Origin: CAKPSH01 sp964634355
GTDB taxonomy: Bacteria > Bacillota > Clostridia > TANB77 > CAG-508
DNA length: 20,207 nucleotides
NCBI GenBank assembly: GCA_964634355.1
Contig: CAZWIF010000016.1
Location: forward strand, 1 to 20,207
Direction: 5' to 3'
A program made the translations under genes and the position numbers. The notes beneath the pieces were generated by a model that worked only from the letters and a program-made list of their open reading frames with translations, did no database searches and had not been told where the DNA came from. Below, in pieces: positions 6,520 to 12,593 of the stretch; position 1 is the stretch's first letter; each line of letters starts with the position of its first letter.

Positions 6520-7947
6520 ATGAAAAATTTAAGAAGAACAAAAATCACATGTACAATTGGACCAGCAGCAGAGGCAGAAGAAATGTTAACAAAGTTGATT
6601 AATACAGGTATGAATGTAGCAAGAATTAATTTTTCACATGGAGGATATGAGGAGAATGCAGAAAAAATTGAGACAATAAAAAGAGTGAGAGAAGCCTTAA
6701 ATCAACCTATTGCTATGTGTCTAGATACTAAAGGTCCAGAAATTAGAACTGGAAAACAAGAAACAGGAGATGAGAAAGTAGAAATTAAAGAAGGACAAAC
6801 ATTCACATTTGTTAACGAAGACATAATAGGAAACGAAACGAAAACATCAATAAGTTATAAAAACTTATATCAAGATGTTAAGCCAGGAGCAAAAATTTTA
6901 GTCGATGATGGTTCTATTGAATTTGAAGTTCAAGAAGTAGTAGGAAAAGACGTCGTTTGTAAAGCTTTAAATACGGGAATGCTAGGAAGTAGAAAAACTG
7001 TAAATATCCAAGGAGTAATTGTGAACTTGCCTGCACTTGCAGCAAAGGATATTGATGATATTACAAAAGGGGCAAAAGTAGGATTTGATTATATATTTGC
7101 TTCATTTGTAAGAAGATTATCAGACGTTCAAGAAATAAGAAAATTATTAGATGAAAATGGCGGAGAAAAGATTGGAATTATTTCAAAAATTGAAAGTCAA
7201 GAAGGAATAGACAACTTTGAGGATATATTAGCAGCGTCAGATGGTATAATGGTTGCTAGAGGAGATATGGCTGTTGAAATACCATATTACAAGGTTCCAG
7301 CAGTGCAAAAACACTTTATCAAGAGATGTAATGAAGTAGGAAAACCAGTAATAACAGCAACACAAATGCTTGAATCAATGACTAAAAATCCACGCCCTAC
7401 AAGAGCAGAGGTCAGTGATGTGGCAAATGCAGTGTATGATAGAACAAGTGCAATAATGTTATCAGGAGAATCAGCAATGGGTGCTCATCCAGCACTTTGT
7501 GTTGATACAATGGTTAAAATATCTGAAGAAACAGAAGCTCATATTAATTATGAAAAAAGATTTTATGAAAATAGATATGATCCAGAAACAGCTGATGAAT
7601 ATCAAATGCTTGGATATTCAACATGTGTTGCAGCAGCAAATATAAATGCTGATGCAATCATCTTATATACAAAAGATGGAACAGAAGCAAGAGAAATCGG
7701 AGGATTATCAGCAACATGCCCAATAATAGCTGTTACAGATGATAAAAAGACATATCATAAAATGTCTGTATATGGAAATGTATATCCAGTTTATACTGAG
7801 ACAAAAGAATGTGGTTGCAAAATGATAGAAGCTGCAATCGAACAATTAAAAGAAAATGGAACACTTGAATCTGGAGATACTATAGTAGTAGCAGGAACAA
7901 AGAAAGATGATAATACATTATCATTAGGAAAAATATTAAAAATTTAA
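6520..7947 (+). CDS. pyk: Pyruvate kinase
   Basis: Glycolytic pyruvate kinase: phosphoenolpyruvate + ADP to pyruvate + ATP, in the cytoplasm. 475 residues, the single-module length, without the PEP-utiliser-like C-terminal extension of Bacillus enzymes (about 585). N-terminal KITCTIGPA (8-16) and INFSHGG (36-42); substrate/metal motif DTKGPEIRTG (69-78); B domain about 80-165; catalytic KIESQEG (223-229) with Lys223 and Glu225; metal ligand Asp249 in ARGDMAVEIP; signature ITATQMLESM. YDRTSAIMLSGESAMGAHP replaces the commoner DGTDA...GET...KYP form, a variant I believe occurs in gut Clostridia. In ISYKNLY the position aligned with the Glu/Lys that tracks K+ dependence looks like Lys, suggesting K+ independence (inference). 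It has its own promoter and terminator. The start follows AAGGAAGGG. Confidence 0.97.
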   Translation: MKNLRRTKITCTIGPAAEAEEMLTKLINTGMNVARINFSHGGYEENAEKIETIKRVREALNQPIAMCLDTKGPEIRTGKQETGDEKVEIKEGQTFTFVNEDIIGNETKTSISYKNLYQDVKPGAKILVDDGSIEFEVQEVVGKDVVCKALNTGMLGSRKTVNIQGVIVNLPALAAKDIDDITKGAKVGFDYIFASFVRRLSDVQEIRKLLDENGGEKIGIISKIESQEGIDNFEDILAASDGIMVARGDMAVEIPYYKVPAVQKHFIKRCNEVGKPVITATQMLESMTKNPRPTRAEVSDVANAVYDRTSAIMLSGESAMGAHPALCVDTMVKISEETEAHINYEKRFYENRYDPETADEYQMLGYSTCVAAANINADAIILYTKDGTEAREIGGLSATCPIIAVTDDKKTYHKMSVYGNVYPVYTETKECGCKMIEAAIEQLKENGTLESGDTIVVAGTKKDDNTLSLGKILKI

Positions 7948-7953
7948 TTTTAT

Positions 7954-7986
7954 AAATAAATATCCCCCAGTGGGGGATATTTATTT
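7954..7986 (+). terminator. Strong hairpin terminator after pyk
   Basis: A 15-bp perfect stem (AAATAAATATCCCCC 7954-7968 and its complement 7972-7986) with an AGT loop, ending in TTATTT. It begins 6 bp after the pyk stop. Confidence 0.85.
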
Positions 7987-8090
7987 GAAAAAATGAACTA
8001 GAAATAAAGAATTGTAAGTGTTTATAAAAATAGATAATGAAAAGTTAGAAATTGAAGAAGAAATAATAAATAATATTTTTCTATATTAAA

Positions 8091-8124
8091 GAAATTTCAA
8101 TCAAAGGGGTTGAAATTTCTTTTC
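8091..8124 (+). terminator. Second hairpin terminator in the pyk-HD gap
   Basis: A 10-bp perfect stem GAAATTTCAA / TTGAAATTTC (8092-8101, 8111-8120; an A-T pair extends it to 11 bp) with a 9-nt loop, followed directly by TTTT. About 105 bp past the pyk terminator with no convincing gene between, so it may serve as backup or end a short non-coding transcript. Its right arm overlaps a promoter -35 box. Confidence 0.6.
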
Positions 8125-8139
8125 ATTTATTATAAAATT
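8111..8139 (+). promoter_or_regulatory. Sigma-A-type promoter of the HD-secDF-glyRS-rel operon
   Basis: TTGAAA (8111-8116), 17-bp spacer, TAAAAT (8134-8139). The -35 box sits in the right arm of the preceding terminator hairpin. It is the best promoter candidate for the long same-strand gene run that follows. Confidence 0.55.
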
Positions 8140-8197
8140 CAATAGTTAATATACAAATGACAATTTTAATGTATAGAAAGGAAGGTTATTGATTTTG

Positions 8198-8857
8198 ATG
8201 ATAACTCTTGAAGATGTAAAGAAAAATCCAGAAGTACATGCTTTGGTAAGTGGCTCACAAAAACAGTTAAATGTTTTAGGCTATACAGAACACTCTATAA
8301 GACATACTTCTATTGTTTCAGAAAGAGCTGGTAAAATTCTGCAGGATTTGGGATATCCCAAAGAAAGAGTGGAGCTAGCCAAAATTGCAGGATATTTACA
8401 TGACATTGGAAATTGTGTAAATAGACAGGATCATGCACATACAGGTGCGATATTAGCTTATAATATTTTAAAAGACATGGGAATGGATGTACAATCGAGA
8501 ACAGAAATTATGACAGCGATAGGAAATCATGATGAAGGAACTGGCACCGCTGTAAGTGACATTTCTGCTGCATTAATATTAGCAGATAAGTCTGATGTGC
8601 ACAGAAATAGAGTTGTGAAAACAAATATAGCGACATTTGATAAACATGATAAAGTAAATTATGCAGTTACTGATGCACAATTAACTTTAGATAAAGAAAA
8701 AAGAAAGATTGTTTTATCAATAAAAATAGATACAGAGATATGCCCAGTATTAGACTACTTTGAAATATTTATAGATAGAATGATAATGAGTAAATTTGCA
8801 GCAAAGTATTTAAAACTTTGGTTTGAGCTTATTATTAATGATACAAAATTATTATAA
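8198..8857 (+). CDS. HD-domain metal-dependent phosphohydrolase
   Basis: A 219-residue HD-superfamily protein. Putative metal ligands are His36 (EHSIRHTSIV), His68-Asp69 (GYLHDIGN) and a C-terminal Asp in ILADKSDVHRNRV (Asp130 or Asp133); GNHDEGTGT adds His111. HD proteins of this type hydrolyse phosphate esters of nucleotides or related compounds; the substrate is not deducible. The frame extends to a TTG at 8189, but the AAAGGAAGG site ending at 8185 is spaced better for TTG 8195 or ATG 8198, and I chose the ATG. An HD protein directly upstream of secD is a recurrent clostridial arrangement, which supports the call. 18 bp separate its stop from the next start, so they are co-transcribed. 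The C-terminal 80 residues are a mixed alpha/beta tail without recognisable motifs. Confidence 0.85.
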   Translation: MITLEDVKKNPEVHALVSGSQKQLNVLGYTEHSIRHTSIVSERAGKILQDLGYPKERVELAKIAGYLHDIGNCVNRQDHAHTGAILAYNILKDMGMDVQSRTEIMTAIGNHDEGTGTAVSDISAALILADKSDVHRNRVVKTNIATFDKHDKVNYAVTDAQLTLDKEKRKIVLSIKIDTEICPVLDYFEIFIDRMIMSKFAAKYLKLWFELIINDTKLL

Positions 8858-8875
8858 TTGAAAGGATTGATAGAA

Positions 8876-10261
8876 GTGGAAAAAAAATTAAAAATCGTAT
8901 TAATAGTACTTGTTATGATACTCATTTGCTTAATAGGATTTGGAGGAGTATATATAAAAAAGCTAGTATCGTATAATAACATATTACCAGAATATGAATT
9001 GGGTTCAAACTTAAGTGGTTCAAGAATAACAACTTTATCAGTAGATACTGAAACAACTACTGAAGTAATCTATGATTCTGAAGGTAATGTAGTGGATGAA
9101 ATACCAGAGGATGAAGATGAATCAACATATACAACTGAAGAGGTTTTAGTTAACAGTGAAGATAGTTTCACCAATGAAAATTATGAAAAAGCTAAGGAAG
9201 TTATGATAGATAGGTTAAATGCCTTAGGAGTATCTAATTACGAGGTAAGATTAGATAAAGAAAATGGAAATATATCTATTGAAATAACAGAAGGAGATAA
9301 TACAGATACTGTTTTAACAGACTTAATAACAGCAGGAAAATTTGAAATGGTAGATACGGAAGATGGAACTGTATTATTGACAAATGATGATATAAAAAGT
9401 GCAAATGTACTTTATAATTCATCAACATCAGGTGTTGTAGTATATCTAGATATTAAATTTACCAAAGATGGAAAGAAAAAATTAGAACAAATTAGCAAAG
9501 ATTATATGGCTGTTGAGGAAACAGAGGACGAAAATGAAGAGAGCGAAGAAGAGACAGAACAAAAGACGATAACAATATATGTAGACGATGAGGAATTTTT
9601 ATCAACATATTTTTCAGAAGAAATTACAACTGGAGAATTAACTGTATCAATAGGAAGTGCAACAACAGACTCTGATACACTTAATGAATATTTAACAGAG
9701 GCACAATATTATGCAACAATAATAGGTAATGGAGAATTACCATTAGTATATACAGTTGTTTCTAGTGATTATGTATATTCTGTATATTCAAATACATTAT
9801 ATCAATATGTATTATTAGGAGTACTTGTAATACTTATATTAGTAAGTATAGTGTATATGATATTTAGATATAAAAAGCTAGGTTTATTATCATCAATAGT
9901 GTATATCGCGACTGTTGCCTTAGTATTAGTATTAGTAAGATATGTTGGAGTTGCAATTACATTAGAAACTATATTAGCAGCAATATTATTGATATTAATT
10001 AATACTTATGCTAATTGTACAGTTTTAAAAAGTCTGAACAAAGATGAAAATGAAAAAGAAAGAAAAGATAATTTAAAGAAGGTATATTTAAAGATATTTA
10101 ATGTTTTGATAGTTACGTTAATATTATCAATAGTATTTACCTATAATTCATTCTTATCAATTACTTCAATTGGAACTTTCTTATTCTGGGGAGTAATTAC
10201 CATACTTTTGATGAATGGATTATTTACAAGGAAATTATTACTTCTAGAAGTTAAAAATTAG
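8876..10261 (+). CDS. secD: Divergent SecD-like protein-export membrane subunit
   Basis: A 461-residue protein with SecD architecture: TM1 (6-27), a large extracytoplasmic P1-type domain (30-300) and five membrane helices (308-330, 337-358, 361-385, 405-422, 428-452). SecD traits: EKAKEVMIDRLNALGVSNYEVRL (104-126), NGNISIEI (130-137), LTDLITAGKFEMVD (148-160), NGELPLVYTVV (285-295), YMIFRYKKLGLL (327-338) and the terminal TRKLLLL. SecDF normally uses proton motive force to pull proteins out of SecYEG. The region expected to carry the GMAVDANVIIFERI motif reads LILINTYANCTVLKSL, with Tyr378 where the conserved Asp should be. Residues 212-230 are an acidic Glu-rich insert. The GTG start at 8876 is preferred over TTG 8858 because GAAAGGA ends 9 nt upstream. 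The annotation rests on architecture, context and patchy motifs, not strong conservation. Confidence 0.7.
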   Translation: MEKKLKIVLIVLVMILICLIGFGGVYIKKLVSYNNILPEYELGSNLSGSRITTLSVDTETTTEVIYDSEGNVVDEIPEDEDESTYTTEEVLVNSEDSFTNENYEKAKEVMIDRLNALGVSNYEVRLDKENGNISIEITEGDNTDTVLTDLITAGKFEMVDTEDGTVLLTNDDIKSANVLYNSSTSGVVVYLDIKFTKDGKKKLEQISKDYMAVEETEDENEESEEETEQKTITIYVDDEEFLSTYFSEEITTGELTVSIGSATTDSDTLNEYLTEAQYYATIIGNGELPLVYTVVSSDYVYSVYSNTLYQYVLLGVLVILILVSIVYMIFRYKKLGLLSSIVYIATVALVLVLVRYVGVAITLETILAAILLILINTYANCTVLKSLNKDENEKERKDNLKKVYLKIFNVLIVTLILSIVFTYNSFLSITSIGTFLFWGVITILLMNGLFTRKLLLLEVKN

Positions 10262-10319
10262 AAATATAGTTGCAAACAATGTTCACCAGCAGAAAGAATA
10301 TTTAGAAATAAGAAATGTG

Positions 10320-10341
10320 GGGCTTAGGTAGCACCATGTCC
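10320..10341 (+). repeat. Dispersed palindrome-like repeat, copy D
   Basis: A 22-bp block (GGGCTTAGGT to CACCATGTCC) between the SecD-like and SecF-like genes, matching copies A and B over AGGTnGnACCnTG. It lies just upstream of the GGAGG site of the next gene. It has an imperfect dyad and no T-tract. Its presence splits two genes that are usually adjacent or fused. Confidence 0.5.
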
Positions 10342-10360
10342 AATAAATAAGGAGGATAAT

Positions 10361-10990
10361 ATGAAAAATATAAAGAAAATAATACTAATATTGATAGTCT
10401 TAGTTATTATTGCAGGAATAATAATGATATGTTTAAAAGGCTTTAATTATAGTCTATTATATTCAAAAACTCAAAGAATAAATATATATATGGAAAAAGA
10501 TTTTGAATTAACTGACATAGAAGAGATTGCAAAAGAAGTATTTGGAGAAAATGCAGTAAAGGTTCAACTTTCAAACTCTTTTGAGACAGTCGTATCAATA
10601 GTAGCATATGAGATAACAGATGATCAAAAGAGTAGCTTAATAGAAAAAATAGATGAAAAATATGAAATGGAAATTGATACAGACAACGATGTTATAGTAA
10701 CGAATATACCTCAAATTAATATTTGGGATACAATTGAAAAATATGTAAAACCTTTACTTGTTGTAACATTAATAATACTCATATTCTTTGTACTTAGATT
10801 TAGAAATCAAGGATTAGTAAATACTTTGCTATATCCAGTTTTAAGTTTATTATTAATTAATGCTTTTTATGTTAGTATAATCGCTTTATGTAGAATACCT
10901 ATTAATGAATTTTTTGTTATAGTTGCAGTGCTTATTTATGCTCTAACATTAATTGGCAATACGATAGTATTGGGAAAAGCAGAGAAATAA
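10361..10990 (+). CDS. secF: Divergent, shortened SecF-like protein
   Basis: 209 residues against about 290-320 for a typical SecF. TM1 at 7-25, then an extracytoplasmic domain with SecF-like strands (FNYSLLYSKTQRINIYMEKDFELTDIEEIAKEVFG, about 28-62; FETVVSIVAYEITDDQKSSLIEKI, 74-97), then three helices at about 130-146, 154-177 and 180-204. The protein ends at LTLIGNTIVLGKAEK, where a normal SecF has IGYSINDTIVVFDRIRE followed by two further helices. The Asp-containing motif and TM5-6 are therefore missing. No continuation appears in any frame downstream, so this looks like a genuine short form rather than a frameshift. AAGGAGG precedes the start. Position right after the SecD-like gene is the main support. 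Unless it works in an altered way, it may stabilise SecD rather than conduct protons (inference). Confidence 0.6.
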   Translation: MKNIKKIILILIVLVIIAGIIMICLKGFNYSLLYSKTQRINIYMEKDFELTDIEEIAKEVFGENAVKVQLSNSFETVVSIVAYEITDDQKSSLIEKIDEKYEMEIDTDNDVIVTNIPQINIWDTIEKYVKPLLVVTLIILIFFVLRFRNQGLVNTLLYPVLSLLLINAFYVSIIALCRIPINEFFVIVAVLIYALTLIGNTIVLGKAEK

Positions 10991-11020
10991 AAGGCAGAAG
11001 AAAAATAAATATATAAGATT

Positions 11021-11077
11021 GTATGAGTCACAGTAACAACCCATACATAGCGAGTCGAGTGACGAGCTTATTGTTAT
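11021..11077 (+). repeat. Intergenic inverted-repeat structure before glyRS
   Basis: In the 113-bp secF-glyRS gap, GTAACAA (11033-11039) can pair with TTGTTAT (11071-11077), enclosing a GC-richer CGAGTCGAGTGACGAG stretch (11051-11066) with imperfect internal repeats. GTATG/CATAC (11021-11025, 11042-11046) offers an alternative stem. No T-box sequence is present. It may be another dispersed repeat or a processing site. Confidence 0.3.
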
Positions 11078-11103
11078 TCAAAATAAGAGGGAGATAAATA
11101 AAA

Positions 11104-12486
11104 ATGCTAGAGTCAATGGAAAAGATTGTTAACTTATGTAAATCAAGAGGATATATTTATCCTAGTTCAGAAATATACGGAGGATTGGCAAATACTTGGG
11201 ACTATGGTCCTTTAGGAGTGGAATTAAAAAATAATGTAAAAGCACTATGGAGAAAAAAGTTTATACAAGAACAGAAAAATATAGTTGGATTAGATTCAGC
11301 TATTTTAATGAACCCAGAAACCTGGGTTGCATCTGGACATATAGGAGGTTTCTCAGACCCCCTTATTGATTGCAAAGAGTGTAAAACAAGACATAGAGCA
11401 GACAAATTAATAGAGGAATGGGCACATGATAATGGTAAAGATTTGATAGCAGACGGTTGGTCTGATGACGAAATGATAGATTACATAAATGAAAATAAAA
11501 TAGCGTGTCCAAAGTGTGGAAAAGTTAATTTCACAGATATACGTAAATTTAATTTAATGTTTAAAACTTTCCAAGGAGTTACAGAAGACTCTACAGCTAC
11601 AATATATCTAAGACCAGAAACTGCTCAAGGGATATTTGTAGATTTAAAAAATGTCCTAAGGACTTCTAGAAAAAAAATGCCTATGGGAATAGCACAAATA
11701 GGTAAGGCTTTTAGAAATGAAATTACACCAGGCAACTTTACTTTTAGAACTAGAGAATTTGAGCAAATGGAATTGGAATTTTTCTGCAAACCTGGTACAG
11801 ATTTAGAGTGGTTTAAATACTGGAAAGAATTTTGCAAAAATTGGCTATTAGACTTAGGCATAAAAGAGGAGAATATTAGACTTAGAGACCACTCAAAAGA
11901 AGAATTAGTATTTTATAGTAAGGCTACAACTGATATAGAATTTAATTTTCCTTTTGGATGGGGAGAATTATGGGGAATTGCTGACAGAACCGATTATGAT
12001 TTATCTAGGCATGCAGAACATTCAAAACAAGACTTGTCATACTTAGATTCTGAAACAAACGAGAAATATATTCCGTATGTAATAGAACCTTCACTAGGAA
12101 CAGATAGAGTGACATTAGCATTTTTATGTAATGCATATGATGAAGAAGAAATTGCAGAAGGCGATAGCAGAGTTGTTTTACATTTGCATCCAGCACTTGC
12201 GCCATATAAAGTAGCAGTATTACCTTTATCTAAGAAATTAGCAGATAAAGCAAATGAAGTTTATGATATGTTGGCTAAAGAATTTGTATGCGATTATGAT
12301 GAGACTGGAAGTATAGGAAAAAGATATAGAAGAGAAGATGAAATTGGAACACCATATTGTGTTACAATAGATTTTGATACATTAGAGGATAATACTGTGA
12401 CTATTAGAGATAGAGATACAATGGAACAAATTAGATTACCAATTGACGAATTAACAAAATGGATAAAAACAAAAATAGAATTTTAA
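11104..12486 (+). CDS. glyQS: Glycyl-tRNA synthetase, dimeric alpha2 type
   Basis: Class II aminoacyl-tRNA synthetase charging tRNA-Gly with glycine; 460 residues, normal for the homodimeric (eukaryote/archaeon-like) bacterial form rather than the GlyQ+GlyS tetramer. N-terminal RGYIYPSSEIYGGLANTWDYGPLGVELK (15-42) is diagnostic. Zinc-ligand cysteines lie in DCKEC and CPKCG (Cys90, 93, 135, 138). Also YLRPETAQGIFVD (168-180), motif 2 RNEITPGNFTFRTREFEQME (204-223), the glycine-recognition segment WGIADRTDYDL and motif 3 EPSLGTDRVTLAFL. The anticodon-binding domain starts at about LAPYKVAVLPL. GAGGGAG precedes the ATG. It sits between the secDF-like pair and rel, where recJ and apt are often found in clostridia, so local rearrangement is likely. 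No T-box leader is visible. Confidence 0.97.
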   Translation: MLESMEKIVNLCKSRGYIYPSSEIYGGLANTWDYGPLGVELKNNVKALWRKKFIQEQKNIVGLDSAILMNPETWVASGHIGGFSDPLIDCKECKTRHRADKLIEEWAHDNGKDLIADGWSDDEMIDYINENKIACPKCGKVNFTDIRKFNLMFKTFQGVTEDSTATIYLRPETAQGIFVDLKNVLRTSRKKMPMGIAQIGKAFRNEITPGNFTFRTREFEQMELEFFCKPGTDLEWFKYWKEFCKNWLLDLGIKEENIRLRDHSKEELVFYSKATTDIEFNFPFGWGELWGIADRTDYDLSRHAEHSKQDLSYLDSETNEKYIPYVIEPSLGTDRVTLAFLCNAYDEEEIAEGDSRVVLHLHPALAPYKVAVLPLSKKLADKANEVYDMLAKEFVCDYDETGSIGKRYRREDEIGTPYCVTIDFDTLEDNTVTIRDRDTMEQIRLPIDELTKWIKTKIEF

Positions 12487-12493
12487 CTTTAGA

Positions 12494-12559
12494 GGGTGGG
12501 CATTGTCGTGAGAAATTTGCAAAGCAAATTTCACTCGGTTAAAAACGTCCACCCCTTTT
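12494..12559 (+). terminator. Two-tier hairpin between glyRS and rel (terminator/attenuator-like)
   Basis: Outer stem GGGTGGGC / GTCCACCC (12494-12501, 12547-12554, one G-U pair) is followed by CTTTT. It encloses an inner 9-bp perfect stem GAAATTTGC / GCAAATTTC (12512-12520, 12524-12532) with an AAA loop and partial CG extension. It starts 8 bp after the glyRS stop and ends about 35 bp before the rel start. The short T-tract suggests partial termination. Its GC content differs from its surroundings, so it may be a dispersed element. Confidence 0.5.
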
Positions 12560-12593
12560 GGAAGTGGAGAGATTATCAGAAAGGAATGATACC

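Noticed and set aside
8011..8090. Possible small ORF in the gap between the pyk terminator and the second hairpin
   Set aside because: Reading from the GTG at 8018 gives only about 12 codons before TGA at 8054, with no ribosome binding site.
10991..11103. Possible T-box riboswitch upstream of glycyl-tRNA synthetase
   Set aside because: The gap is only 113 bp and lacks the conserved T-box sequence (AGGGTGGNACCGCG-like) and a terminator/antiterminator pair.
12558..12593. Upstream TTG start for rel adding 12 residues
   Set aside because: The TTG lies at the T-tract of the hairpin, without a ribosome binding site; ATG 12594 has GAAAGGA at proper spacing and gives the usual family N-terminus.
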